Below are positions 8,484-17,014 of a stretch of DNA of 64,000 bases, one piece after another. The DNA is from Flavobacterium lacisediminis. GTDB lineage: Bacteria; Bacteroidota; Bacteroidia; Flavobacteriales; Flavobacteriaceae. Each line of letters begins with the position of its first letter. Position 1 is the first letter of the stretch. Below the pieces are notes generated by a model that saw only the letters and a program-made list of their open reading frames with translations, was not told the origin of the DNA and searched no databases. Location: positions 372,001 to 436,000 of the forward strand of contig NZ_JAPCIO010000002.1 in NCBI RefSeq assembly GCF_025909975.1, given 5' to 3'. The translations under genes were made by a program, and so were the position numbers.

Positions 8484-9527
8484 ATGCGCAAACAAACATG
8501 GTTGAGTAAAATAATGTTCTTTTTTAATATAGTTCTTGCTATATTAACTTTTCTTGCGTATTTATTACCTTTTTTAGCACCAAAAGCTTTTCCTTTTTTA
8601 AGTGTTTTGACACTTATAATGCCGTTGTTTTTAATTTTAAACTTTTTCTTTTTCGTGTATTGGCTATTACAATTAAAACGCCAAATGTTATTGTCTGGAA
8701 TTTTATTGTTGTTAGGAATAACTTTTATAAACCGTTTTTATAAGTTTTCAGAAACGAATTTACCAAAAGAAGATACTGATTTTAAGGTAATGTCATACAA
8801 CGTTAGATTGTTTAATATTTACGAATGGTTGCCTAAAGATGATGTGGCCGAACAAATTTCAAAACTAATAAACGAAAAGTCTCCTGATATTTTATGTTTG
8901 CAAGATTTTACTACAAATGATAATGTCGATTTTAGTCGATATCCTTATTCTTATGTGAAATTGAATGGTGAAAACCTAAAATACGGGCAAGCCATTTATT
9001 CTAATTACAAAATCATAAACAAAGGTGAAATTGAATTCCCGGATTCTTTTAACAATGCTATTTTTGCGGATGTATTAAAAGGAAAAGATACGGTTAGAGT
9101 ATATAGTATTCACTTGCAATCGGTTAAAATTAGTGCGGATATTAATGAGAAAATTGATGAAGCTAAATCGAAGTTTATCTTAAAAAGATTGAGTTTAGCT
9201 TTTGGAAAACAACAACAACAATCAGAGATTATAAGTGAGCATTTCGAAAATTGTTCTTACCCAAAAATCATTTGTAGTGACTTGAATAACAGCGCTTTTT
9301 CCTATGTTTACAGAACCATTAAAGGCGACATGAAAGATGCTTTTGAAGAAGCGGGAACTGGTTTTGGAAAATCGTATAATTTCAAATATTATCCTGCCCG
9401 AATTGATTTTATCTTGGTAGATGATGCAATTCAGGTAAAACAATTTAAATCAATTGATACCTTTTTTCAAAGCGATCACTTCCCACAAATAACGCGCTTG
9501 AATTTGGAGAAAAAAGAAGAAAAATAA
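8484..9527 (+). CDS. Endonuclease/exonuclease/phosphatase family membrane protein
   Basis: The first ~85 residues hold three hydrophobic segments. An EEP-fold domain follows, with the motifs VMSYNVRLFN, the metal-ligand region PDILCLQDF, SIHLQSVK, ICSDLNNSAFS and the terminal SDHFPQ. The catalytic His and Asp are thus present. The position usually occupied by the Glu metal ligand (LQE in many homologues) reads LQD here. The family includes phosphodiesterases and sphingomyelinase-like enzymes; the substrate cannot be inferred. It is the last gene of the mutL-rhomboid operon. Confidence 0.88.
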   Translation: MRKQTWLSKIMFFFNIVLAILTFLAYLLPFLAPKAFPFLSVLTLIMPLFLILNFFFFVYWLLQLKRQMLLSGILLLLGITFINRFYKFSETNLPKEDTDFKVMSYNVRLFNIYEWLPKDDVAEQISKLINEKSPDILCLQDFTTNDNVDFSRYPYSYVKLNGENLKYGQAIYSNYKIINKGEIEFPDSFNNAIFADVLKGKDTVRVYSIHLQSVKISADINEKIDEAKSKFILKRLSLAFGKQQQQSEIISEHFENCSYPKIICSDLNNSAFSYVYRTIKGDMKDAFEEAGTGFGKSYNFKYYPARIDFILVDDAIQVKQFKSIDTFFQSDHFPQITRLNLEKKEEK

Positions 9528-9529
9528 AA

Positions 9530-10141
9530 TTAAACTTGTTGGTTCTTCAAATAATCAACAGCATATCTTCCTTCGTTAAATAATAAATCCAGAATACTTA
9601 AATTGTTGATAAATCCATGTTTTTCATTGAAAACCTGAGTGTATTCTTCTAATTGAGAGTTGTCTTTTTTACCGTTTACTAAATGTCTGAAATCTGAATA
9701 ATCAGAAGCTTCATGAAAAAATTCAGAGGTCTTTTCTGGTTGGATTTTAATTCCCAATGAATCGTTTACCAATTGAAAAACTTCTAAATTCAAATCCATT
9801 AAAAACTCATGTTTCTTTTCAAATAACGGACGGAAATCATCTTCAAAATATTCAAAGAAAGGCGAAGTTCGGTAAGCAGCTTCAAGTGATTTAAAGTGGT
9901 TTTTTTGCCATCCAAAATCGTTTTCAATACGAACATCTTTGTATTTCTGATGTTTTTCAACAGCATGTTTTACTGGAATATTTAGTAATTGAACACCATT
10001 TGGACTATAAATATACATCCTGTTTCTATTGGTTTGTTTTTGGAAATTATCTTCCATTTCAAACGTAACCGAATCAGCCTTAATCATAGCTATATAATGA
10101 CTAATTGATGGGAAATAAGTAGGATGTATAAGAATATTCAT
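9530..10141 (-). CDS. WbqC family protein
   Basis: The 203 residues match the WbqC-like family: N-terminal IHPTYFPSISHYIAM, followed by NRMYIYSPNGVQLLNIPV and the FGWQKNHFKSLEAAY block. Homologues occur in polysaccharide and glycoconjugate loci, but the biochemical activity is not established. It is convergent with the EEP gene, two bases apart with no terminator visible between them. It sits 15 bases downstream of lepB, as commonly seen in Flavobacteria, and is probably part of the parAB-lepB operon. Confidence 0.85.
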   Translation of the reverse strand: MNILIHPTYFPSISHYIAMIKADSVTFEMEDNFQKQTNRNRMYIYSPNGVQLLNIPVKHAVEKHQKYKDVRIENDFGWQKNHFKSLEAAYRTSPFFEYFEDDFRPLFEKKHEFLMDLNLEVFQLVNDSLGIKIQPEKTSEFFHEASDYSDFRHLVNGKKDNSQLEEYTQVFNEKHGFINNLSILDLLFNEGRYAVDYLKNQQV

Positions 10142-10156
10142 TTTGGTAATTTGAAA

Positions 10157-11914
10157 TTATGCTTCTTCTTTGTTTTTCTTTTTCTTTCTAAAATAATCAA
10201 AAGCAAAGTAAGCTGCTAAAGCAATTAAGAAATATTGAAAATAAGATTTTGGTTGGCCATCACCGCTAACAGTTGTAAATAACCTATCCCAACGAATGCT
10301 CCAGTTTTTAAGACCATCGTTGATGCCATCGATACTCATCCAAATGAAAATTGGTTTTCCAACGATATGATCAGCTGGAACAAATCCCCAATAACGAGAA
10401 TCTTCAGAATTATGGCGGTTGTCTCCCATCATCCAAAAATAATCTTGCTTAAAGGTGTAAGAAGTTGCAATCTGACCATTAATTCTTATTTCATTACCAT
10501 TTATTTTTAAATCATTTCCTTCGTATTCTTTAATGATTCTTTTGTAAAAAGGTAATGTTTCTTGATTTAATGCTACAGTTTTTCCAGCTGCTGGGATTTC
10601 AATAGGTCCTAGATTATCTTTAGTCCAATTTTTTTGGTTTGGACCATGAGGGAAAATCTCATATTTCTCAATAGTTTGTGTAACCGCTTTTTGAGATTTA
10701 ATAAAGTTAACGATATCTGTTTGAATATAATCTACAAATAATAAGTTGTCATCTTTTCTAATGGTTGCACTTATTTTATTTTCTTTTAATTTTTCAACAA
10801 TGTTTTCAATTTCAGAAATATTTTGTTTTGGGTCTAATTTAAAAACATAAGAAAAAATAGTATTTGTAGTATCAATGTTTTTTTGAAGAAGTTTTAATCC
10901 TTCAATTTTTTTCAATTTTTCTACATTTTCACTCGTGATTGCAGGAAATACTACTTTGTTTTGATATCGTTGAAATTTATCACTTCTGTAAGTGTTTAAT
11001 TCAAAAAGTTGGTTTTCATTAATTGGAGTTTTCTCATCAAATTCTGTATAATAAGAATACTGTGTTTTTGCTCTTTCAGGTAAATTTTCAATTTTACCAT
11101 TGATGAATAAGTCACCATTTTTTATTTCTAGTTTATCTCCAGGTAAACCAACACATCTTTTTACATAATTTGTTTTTTTATCTATAGGCTTCTCAGCATA
11201 TCTATGTAATCCATCTCTAAACATATATACTGTATCGGTTGGCCAATTGAATACTACAATATCATTGCGTTCGATTTTTTGTAACGCAGGAAATCTAAAA
11301 TAAGGCAATGAAGGTTTAGCACTATATGATTTTACTTTTACAATTGGTAAAGTATCATGAACCATTGGTGCAGCAATTGGAGTCATAGGAGTTCTTGCTC
11401 CGTAATGAAATTTACTTACGAATAAAAAGTCACCCACCAATAACGATTTTTCTAACGATGATGTTGGAATAGTATATGGTTGAATAAAATACGTGTGAAC
11501 TAATGTGGCAACAACAATTGCAAAAGATAATGAACCTAACGTATCCATTGTTTTGTTTGGTGCCGTTAAATCGCGATTGGCATGATAAGTAGTTTCTTGT
11601 GTGTAATTTACATAGGCGATGTAAAAGCCTAATGTTACTACTCCTAAAACCATATCAAGAGTTGATTTTTTATCAAAAGTTCTTAGGGTTTCAATCCAAA
11701 TTATTGGAAATAAAAACAAGTTAATAACTGGAATAAAAAGCAATAAAATCCACCATTTTGGTCGGTTGATGATTTGCATTAAAACAATTCCGTTATACAC
11801 CGGAATAAATGCTTCCCATGCTTTTCTACCTGCTTTTACATATAATTTCCAAGTTCCAATTCCGTGAATTACCTGAACTAATAAGATAAAAATTAACCAA
11901 CCTGATATTTCCAT
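10157..11914 (-). CDS. lepB: Signal peptidase I
   Basis: LepB removes signal peptides from exported proteins at the inner membrane. The catalytic Ser is S153 in PTSSLEKSLLVGD and the general-base Lys is K252 in NYVKRCVGLPGD. MMGDNRHNSEDSRYWG is the family box E. The 585 residues are much longer than the E. coli enzyme. Residues 1-105 form an extra module with several membrane segments (DUF5684-like), and a ~150-residue insertion (about 268-430) separates the catalytic Lys from the C-terminal motif. A terminal hydrophobic helix ends in a lysine-rich tail. An insertion here is usual in Bacteroidota. Confidence 0.95.
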   Translation of the reverse strand: MEISGWLIFILLVQVIHGIGTWKLYVKAGRKAWEAFIPVYNGIVLMQIINRPKWWILLLFIPVINLFLFPIIWIETLRTFDKKSTLDMVLGVVTLGFYIAYVNYTQETTYHANRDLTAPNKTMDTLGSLSFAIVVATLVHTYFIQPYTIPTSSLEKSLLVGDFLFVSKFHYGARTPMTPIAAPMVHDTLPIVKVKSYSAKPSLPYFRFPALQKIERNDIVVFNWPTDTVYMFRDGLHRYAEKPIDKKTNYVKRCVGLPGDKLEIKNGDLFINGKIENLPERAKTQYSYYTEFDEKTPINENQLFELNTYRSDKFQRYQNKVVFPAITSENVEKLKKIEGLKLLQKNIDTTNTIFSYVFKLDPKQNISEIENIVEKLKENKISATIRKDDNLLFVDYIQTDIVNFIKSQKAVTQTIEKYEIFPHGPNQKNWTKDNLGPIEIPAAGKTVALNQETLPFYKRIIKEYEGNDLKINGNEIRINGQIATSYTFKQDYFWMMGDNRHNSEDSRYWGFVPADHIVGKPIFIWMSIDGINDGLKNWSIRWDRLFTTVSGDGQPKSYFQYFLIALAAYFAFDYFRKKKKNKEEA

Positions 11915-11925
11915 AATTTTATTTT

Positions 11926-11955
11926 GCTATAAGCGTTAAGCAATATGCTTTAAGC
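11926..11955. repeat. 7-bp-period array, unit GC+5, five units
   Basis: The dinucleotide GC recurs at 11926, 11933, 11940, 11947 and 11954, exactly 7 bases apart, with degenerate AT-rich filling. It lies just upstream of lepB. A second array of the same kind follows at 11985. Confidence 0.75.
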
Positions 11956-11984
11956 TCTGTTTATTTATTATTATATTTCTTGTT

Positions 11985-12007
11985 GCCTAAAGCCTATAGC
12001 TTAGAGC
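11985..12007. repeat. 7-bp-period array, unit GC+5, overlapping the dapB stop
   Basis: GC recurs at 11985, 11992, 11999 and 12006, again exactly 7 bases apart. The array runs through the last codons and the stop codon of dapB, so the dapB C-terminus (SKL) is encoded by repeat sequence. Confidence 0.75.
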
Positions 12008-12704
12008 CATTAAAAAGAACATCTTTCATAGTAAAAACCCCTTTTTTTCCAACTAACCATTCCGAAGCAACAACAGCTCCTAATGCAAAACCTTCTCTGC
12101 TGTGAGCGGTGTGTTTGATTTCGATTTGGTCAACTTCGCTATCATAGAAAATACTATGCGTTCCAGGAACGTTTTCGATGCGTTTTGCTTCAATATGTAT
12201 TTCGTTACTAATTGGGGTTTCTAATGTCCAATTAGAATAATCAGTATGCTTGATAACGCCTTCTGCTAATGTAATGGCTGTTCCGCTTGGTGCATCTAAT
12301 TTTTGTGTGTGATGAATTTCTTCCATTGAAACGTTATATTGTTTCAAATTGGCCATCATTTTGGCTAAGTATTCGTTTAATTCAAAAAATACATTTACAC
12401 CTAAACTAAAATTTGAAGCATAAATAAAACTTCCATTTTTAGCTTCACATAAGTTTACCATTTTTGGATAGTCTGCAACCCAACCTGTAGTTCCTGAAAT
12501 AACAGGAATCCCATTGTTTAAACATTCCGAAATATTGGTAATAGCACTATCAGGCACACTAAAGTCGATAGCAACATCAGCATTTAACAATCCTTCAAAA
12601 GTGTTATCCTGATCTTTTTTTAATACAATTTCATGTCCTCTTTCTAAAGCTATTCTTTCAATAACTTTACCCATTTTTCCGTATCCTAAAAGTGCAATTT
12701 TCAT
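11994..12704 (-). CDS. dapB: 4-hydroxy-tetrahydrodipicolinate reductase
   Basis: DapB reduces hydroxy-tetrahydrodipicolinate with NAD(P)H in the lysine/meso-diaminopimelate pathway, supplying peptidoglycan. The 236 residues carry the N-terminal nucleotide-binding GYGKMGK (7-13), the GTTGW block (71-75), and the active-site motif EIHHTQKLDAPSGTA with catalytic H131/H132 and K135. dapF, a later pathway enzyme, is at 27167. It lies between DUF5683 and lepB. The last codons are repeat-derived (see the array at 11985). Confidence 0.97.
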   Translation of the reverse strand: MKIALLGYGKMGKVIERIALERGHEIVLKKDQDNTFEGLLNADVAIDFSVPDSAITNISECLNNGIPVISGTTGWVADYPKMVNLCEAKNGSFIYASNFSLGVNVFFELNEYLAKMMANLKQYNVSMEEIHHTQKLDAPSGTAITLAEGVIKHTDYSNWTLETPISNEIHIEAKRIENVPGTHSIFYDSEVDQIEIKHTAHSREGFALGAVVASEWLVGKKGVFTMKDVLFNGSKL

Positions 12705-12748
12705 AGTAGTTAGTTGTAGTTTTGATCTTATTGTTACCTAATATTTTG

Positions 12749-13309
12749 TTAAAAACTATAGGTTAATGTCATTCCGTAGTTGAATTTGTAATCAATTTGA
12801 TTTTGATTCATATCGGGTTTTAAAGAAAGATTGTCGTTAACATTGAACTGCATCAAGTGTGCGTCAATATTAGCATCAACGATGTTTAGAATGTATATTC
12901 CAGCTGTAATTAATGCAGATAAATCTCTGTTTCTTTGATGAAATTTTTGCCCACGAATTAATCGGTCATTATCTAAATCGCCATAAATTGGGTGATTTGG
13001 ATTTGAAGTTCCGTCTAATCGTCTTTTGTATTCATCTCTAAATCCTTGGTATTTTTTTTGATTCCAGCTATAAGAATAAATACCTACACCTAGACCTATG
13101 TAAACAATAGGAACTTTCCAATATTTTTTGTTATAAGCTTGACCAAGTCCAGGTACCAATGCAGAATAAAAAGCGGCTCTAGCAGGACGATTTGGGTCAA
13201 TAATAGCTTTAACCGTATCTTGCGTTTTTAGCGTCATTTCCTCTTGTGCTCTTCCTTTAAAACTTAGAAAAAGACAAGTTAAAATAAATATGTAGTGTAG
13301 CCTTCTCAC
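12749..13309 (-). CDS. DUF5683 family membrane/secreted protein
   Basis: A 186-residue protein with an N-terminal signal-like segment (residues 3-21, cleavage plausible after GRAQ) and the Bacteroidota family core RAAFYSALVPGLGQAYNKKYWKVPIVYIGLG, which contains a hydrophobic hairpin. The C-terminus ends in an aromatic residue (TYSF), as seen in outer-membrane proteins. Its start codon region abuts the parB stop (the two genes share one base), so it is in the parAB operon. Function unknown; the position next to parB is common in Flavobacteria. Confidence 0.85.
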   Translation of the reverse strand: MRRLHYIFILTCLFLSFKGRAQEEMTLKTQDTVKAIIDPNRPARAAFYSALVPGLGQAYNKKYWKVPIVYIGLGVGIYSYSWNQKKYQGFRDEYKRRLDGTSNPNHPIYGDLDNDRLIRGQKFHQRNRDLSALITAGIYILNIVDANIDAHLMQFNVNDNLSLKPDMNQNQIDYKFNYGMTLTYSF

Positions 13310-14208
13310 TAAGAGTTGATTAATTTTAAAATACGATTAAAGTCTTCTTCTGAATGGAAAGGAATTGTGATTTTTCCTTTTCCATTGCCAGCTACTTTAA
13401 CATCAACTTTTGTTCCGAAATAGTTAGCAAAGGCTTTTTTCTCATCTTCTTTGATGTCAAATGAGTTGCCTTTTGCAGGTTTAGCTGTTTTTGGTTTTAA
13501 ACTATCTTGATAATTTTTAACTAAAGCTTCTGTTTCTCTAACCGAAAGATTTTGAGTTACCACTTTATGATAAATATCGCTTTGAACATCTTGATTGTCA
13601 ATGTTAATCAACGCTCTTCCGTGTCCCATCGAAATAAAACCATCTCTCATTCCTGTTTGAATAATTGGGTCTAATTTCAATAAACGAAGATAATTGGTAA
13701 TAGTTGAACGTTTTTTACCAACGCGCTCGCTCAATTCTTCTTGCGTTAAATTGATTTCTTCGATTAATCTTTGATACGAAATAGCCACCTCAATTGGATC
13801 TAAATCATGACGTTGGATGTTTTCCACCAAAGCCATAACCAAAGATTCATTGTCATTAGCTAAACGAATATAAGCCGGAATCGTTTTTAATCCAATTAAT
13901 TTAGAAGCGCGCAAACGACGTTCTCCCGAAATTAATTGGAACTTATTAAATTCTAATTTTCTAACAGTAATCGGTTGAATTACACCTAATTCTTTAATCG
14001 ATTTGGCTAATTCTTGTAAAGTTTCTTCGTTAAAATTCGTTCTCGGTTGAAACGGATTAATTTCAATCGATTCGATATCTAATTCAATAATATTTCCTAC
14101 AACTTTATCTGCGTTTTTGTCCTCAACCGATTTGATGTCGTTTTCAGGATCTTTCAATAAAGCCGATAATCCTCTTCCTAAGGCTTGTTTTTTTACCGCT
14201 TTTGTCAT
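13309..14208 (-). CDS. parB: Chromosome-partitioning protein ParB
   Basis: ParB is the parS-binding CTP-dependent clamp that loads SMC and works with ParA in origin segregation. The 299 residues begin with the typical ALGRGLSALLKD, followed by the ParB/Srx domain with ELGVIQPITVR and the CTPase motif GERRLRASK. A helix-turn-helix follows (LTQEELSERVGKKRSTITNYLRLL), and a C-terminal dimer domain ends the protein. It is 8 bases downstream of parA. I found no convincing parS palindrome in the window. Confidence 0.96.
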   Translation of the reverse strand: MTKAVKKQALGRGLSALLKDPENDIKSVEDKNADKVVGNIIELDIESIEINPFQPRTNFNEETLQELAKSIKELGVIQPITVRKLEFNKFQLISGERRLRASKLIGLKTIPAYIRLANDNESLVMALVENIQRHDLDPIEVAISYQRLIEEINLTQEELSERVGKKRSTITNYLRLLKLDPIIQTGMRDGFISMGHGRALINIDNQDVQSDIYHKVVTQNLSVRETEALVKNYQDSLKPKTAKPAKGNSFDIKEDEKKAFANYFGTKVDVKVAGNGKGKITIPFHSEEDFNRILKLINS

Positions 14209-14216
14209 CTTCTCTA

Positions 14217-14981
14217 TTATTGATTTTTCTTAATAATTTCCTCAGCCAAGTTCAAATAATTTGAAGCTCCTTTACTCGTAGCGTCATAGTTAATGATGCT
14301 TTCTCCAAAACTTGGTGCCTCGCTCAATTTGATATTTCTTTGAATAATCGTTTCAAAAACCATATCGTTAAAGTGTTTTTGAACTTCTTCAACCACTTGG
14401 TTCGATAAACGTAAACGAGAATCGTACATGGTTAATAACAATCCTTCAATATCTAAATTCGGATTATGTATTTTTTGAACACTTTTAATCGTATTTAATA
14501 ATTTTCCTAAACCTTCTAATGCAAAATATTCGCACTGAATTGGAATTACAACACTATCAGCAGCTGTTAATGCATTTAATGTTAATAATCCTAAAGAAGG
14601 CGCACAGTCAATTAAAATATAATCGTATTTATCTTTAATGCTTTCCAATGCTTGTTTTAGCATGTACTCGCGATTTTCTTTGTCTACTAATTCAATTTCG
14701 ATAGCCACCAAGTCAATATGAGCTGGAATCACCGAAACATTTGGTGCCGAACAAGAAACGGTTGCTTCTTCAGGTGTAGCGCTATGTTCTAGAACTTGAT
14801 ACGAACCAATTTCCACACTTTCTACATCGATTCCTAAACCCGAACTGGCATTAGCCTGTGGATCAGCATCGATTAAAAGCACTTTCTTTTCTAAAACACC
14901 AAGAGACGCCGCTAAGTTAACAGATGTAGTTGTTTTTCCTACACCACCTTTTTGATTGGCAATTGCAATGATTTTACCCAT
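14217..14981 (-). CDS. parA: Chromosome-partitioning ATPase ParA (Soj)
   Basis: A deviant Walker-A ATPase of 254 residues that moves ParB-bound origins along the nucleoid. The deviant Walker A motif KGGVGKTT is at 11-18 and contains the signature Lys K11 as well as K16. LLIDADPQANASSGLG is switch I (Walker A'), and YILIDCAPSLGLLTLNAL is Walker B. Chromosomal rather than plasmid type is indicated by the absence of an N-terminal DNA-binding extension and by the pairing with parB, dapB and lepB. Confidence 0.96.
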   Translation of the reverse strand: MGKIIAIANQKGGVGKTTTSVNLAASLGVLEKKVLLIDADPQANASSGLGIDVESVEIGSYQVLEHSATPEEATVSCSAPNVSVIPAHIDLVAIEIELVDKENREYMLKQALESIKDKYDYILIDCAPSLGLLTLNALTAADSVVIPIQCEYFALEGLGKLLNTIKSVQKIHNPNLDIEGLLLTMYDSRLRLSNQVVEEVQKHFNDMVFETIIQRNIKLSEAPSFGESIINYDATSKGASNYLNLAEEIIKKNQ

Positions 14982-15127
14982 TTGATAGTTAAAAATTTTA
15001 AGTCGTAAAAATACAATTATTTATGGTTTTTTCAAGGCAATTTTGTTAACAATGGGTTAAAGTCTTGTTTAGTTGAAGATTAGCTTTTTTTTTGTATGAA
15101 ATTGCGCTTAATATTGTCCTTCGACTT

Positions 15128-16255
15128 TTAAATCTGATTCAGTTTTTCAGCCGCGGCAATTAAAGTTTCATCCGTTTTAGCGAAACAAAAACGAAGCATA
15201 TGTCTATCCGTAGCATCATTGTAAAAAACGGAAATCGGAATGGAAGCCACACCATGATTTACAATCAATTCTTTAGCAAAATCCACATCGTTTTTGGATG
15301 AAATTTGGTTGTAATTCACCACTTGAAAATACGTTCCATCGCAAGGCATTAACTCAAAACGACTGTCTTTTATTAGGTTTTGAAACAAATCGCGTTTGCG
15401 TTGGTACATTTTCGAAACTTCGCTAAAATCAACTACATTCAAATATTCCGAAATAGCATGTTGCGAAAAACTATTCACACTAAACACTAAAAATTGATGT
15501 ACTTTCTTCATTTCGTACATTAGATTTTCAGGTGCAATTAAGTAACCCACTTTCCAACCCGTAACGTGTAATGATTTTCCAAAAGACGAAGCAATTATCG
15601 TTCGTTCTACTAATTTTGGACGTGTATTAAATGAAATATGCGGTTGCGAAAATGTAATATATTCGTAAACTTCGTCTCCCAAAATAAGAATTTGTGGATG
15701 TTTTTCTAAAATGGTTTCTAAAGCTTCAAAATCTTGTTCTGTCCAAATTCTTCCCGTAGGATTGTGTGGATTATTGATGATAATCATTTTTGTTTTAACA
15801 GAAATCGCGCTTTCAATTCGGTTGAAATTCGGTGTGTAATCATCGTTTAATGAAACACGAACTGGTTTACCACCCGCAACCAAAACTGAAGGTTCGTAAC
15901 TGTCATAACTTGGATCTAAAATCAACACTTCATCGCCATGATTCACAAACGTGTTAATTGCTGTAAAAACGCCTTGTGTAGCGCCAGCGGTAATTAACAT
16001 TTCAGTTGCGGTATTGACTTTTCTACCGTATTGTTTTAAAGTTTGATTCGCAATTTTTTCCAATAACGAAGGCAAACCCGCCATTGGTGTATATTGGTGA
16101 ATGTTTTCTCGAATAATACGTTCCGAAATTTGCAACAAACGTTCGTCTTCAGGGAAATTTGGAAATCCTTGCGATAAATTAATGGCTCCGTGCTCGTTCG
16201 CTAATTGCGACATTACAGAGAAAATACTGGTTGTGATGTTAGGTAGTTTTGACAT
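15128..16255 (-). CDS. Methionine aminotransferase-like class I/II aminotransferase
   Basis: A PLP-dependent fold-type I aminotransferase of 375 residues. It carries INLSQGFPNFPED near the N-terminus, NNPHNPTGRIW, GDEVYEYITF, and SFGKSLHVTGWKVGY with the PLP-binding Lys. It resembles YbdL/kynurenine-oxoglutarate transaminases, for which methionine is a preferred donor. I chose the ATG at 16255 (MSKLPNITTS). A longer in-frame version would begin upstream of an exact -7 box at 16260, so the mRNA would start at or near this ATG. Substrate specificity is inferred from family only. Confidence 0.88.
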   Translation of the reverse strand: MSKLPNITTSIFSVMSQLANEHGAINLSQGFPNFPEDERLLQISERIIRENIHQYTPMAGLPSLLEKIANQTLKQYGRKVNTATEMLITAGATQGVFTAINTFVNHGDEVLILDPSYDSYEPSVLVAGGKPVRVSLNDDYTPNFNRIESAISVKTKMIIINNPHNPTGRIWTEQDFEALETILEKHPQILILGDEVYEYITFSQPHISFNTRPKLVERTIIASSFGKSLHVTGWKVGYLIAPENLMYEMKKVHQFLVFSVNSFSQHAISEYLNVVDFSEVSKMYQRKRDLFQNLIKDSRFELMPCDGTYFQVVNYNQISSKNDVDFAKELIVNHGVASIPISVFYNDATDRHMLRFCFAKTDETLIAAAEKLNQI

Positions 16256-16259
16256 GGAA

Positions 16260-16267
16260 CAAAAATA
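16260..16267 (-). promoter_or_regulatory. -7 box TATTTTTG, 4 bases before the aminotransferase ATG
   Basis: Exact TAnnTTTG match on the minus strand. Only four bases separate its final G from the ATG at 16255, so the transcript is expected to be leaderless. The same spacing occurs at 37667, 44517 and 60552. Confidence 0.6.
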
Positions 16268-16329
16268 TAAAAAATATACACGCTTTAATCTCTTCAAATT
16301 ACTTTATTTTGTGGTTTAATTCTGAGATT

Positions 16330-16899
16330 TTGAAGATAATTATATTGACACCAATGGAAATTGAACGAGAAAAAGTACTTAACGCTTTAGATCGAATTTC
16401 CAATTTGAATCATATTTACGAAGTAATCGTTTCTGGAATTGGTCGTGAAAGTACGGCTAAGGCGATGATGCAAATGCCACCACACGATATTTGTGTATTA
16501 ATGGGTTTTGCTGCTGTAGTAGGAAAAGAAGCTCATTTGCCCGATTATTTGCATTTAGGAAAACCTATCGAAATTACTAATGCCTCGCTATACGGTTACG
16601 AAGGCGGTTTGTTTGAAAACGGAAAACCCATTATCACCGAAAAACCAAAGCTAAATTTACCTTGTTTGTCTTCCTTAACTTCCGACAAGTTTGTAAGAAC
16701 AACCGATTTAGCCGAGAAAACGGTTGTAAATATGGAAGATTACACTTTTAAATATTTGAAAAAACCACAAGATTTTATCGTGCGCATCATCTCCGATTTT
16801 TTACCGCACGAAACCGAAATCGACTTTTTTGAAGAAGTGAAAGGGATTGATTTTTTGGAAGGTGTGATGGCGGTGGATGGTTATTTGGAACGTAGATAA
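16330..16899 (+). CDS. Nucleoside phosphorylase/nucleosidase superfamily protein (Pfs/MqnB-like)
   Basis: About 190 residues with the fold hallmarks of the PNP/MTAN family: an initial strand KIIILTPMEIE, VSGIGRESTAKAMMQ (phosphate or ribose loop region), CVLMGFAAVVGK, and the late VVNMEDYTF segment where the family has its MExxA nucleoside-binding motif. I placed the start at the TTG at 16330, because the first beta strand begins there; the frame is open further upstream but overlaps the divergent aminotransferase gene. The substrate is uncertain: adenosylhomocysteine, futalosine or another nucleoside. Confidence 0.72.
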   Translation: MKIIILTPMEIEREKVLNALDRISNLNHIYEVIVSGIGRESTAKAMMQMPPHDICVLMGFAAVVGKEAHLPDYLHLGKPIEITNASLYGYEGGLFENGKPIITEKPKLNLPCLSSLTSDKFVRTTDLAEKTVVNMEDYTFKYLKKPQDFIVRIISDFLPHETEIDFFEEVKGIDFLEGVMAVDGYLERR

Positions 16900-16904
16900 C
16901 ACGA

Positions 16905-16935
16905 ATGCTTTGCAACGCTGATTTTACAGATTTTA
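16905..16935. repeat. Dispersed element, copy A (ATGCTTTGCA core)
   Basis: The segment contains ATGCTTTGCA followed by ACGC and CAGATTTT. It resembles a longer copy at 21593-21640 with GATGCTTTGCATCGCAGA and CAGATTTTTAT. Both copies lie directly after a gene and before a terminator. Confidence 0.55.
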
Positions 16936-16942
16936 TAAAAAG

Positions 16943-16972
16943 AAAACACCAACATTTCTGCTGGTGTTTTTT
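16943..16972 (+). terminator. Intrinsic terminator after the nucleosidase-like gene
   Basis: Stem AACACCA / TGGTGTT with an additional pair in the loop, followed by six T residues. The A-run on the other side could also serve the converging mutase operon. Confidence 0.8.
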
Positions 16973-16980
16973 ATTTCTAG

Positions 16981-17001
16981 ATGCTGAAATGAGTTCAGCA
17001 T
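16981..17001. repeat. Short perfect hairpin ATGCTGAA/TTCAGCAT
   Basis: An 8-bp perfect inverted repeat with a 5-base loop (ATGAG), 14 bases from the mutase stop codon. It lacks a T-run directly adjacent on either strand, so it is not a classic terminator and may be a small dispersed palindromic element. Confidence 0.55.
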
Positions 17002-17014
17002 GACAAGTTTTTAT

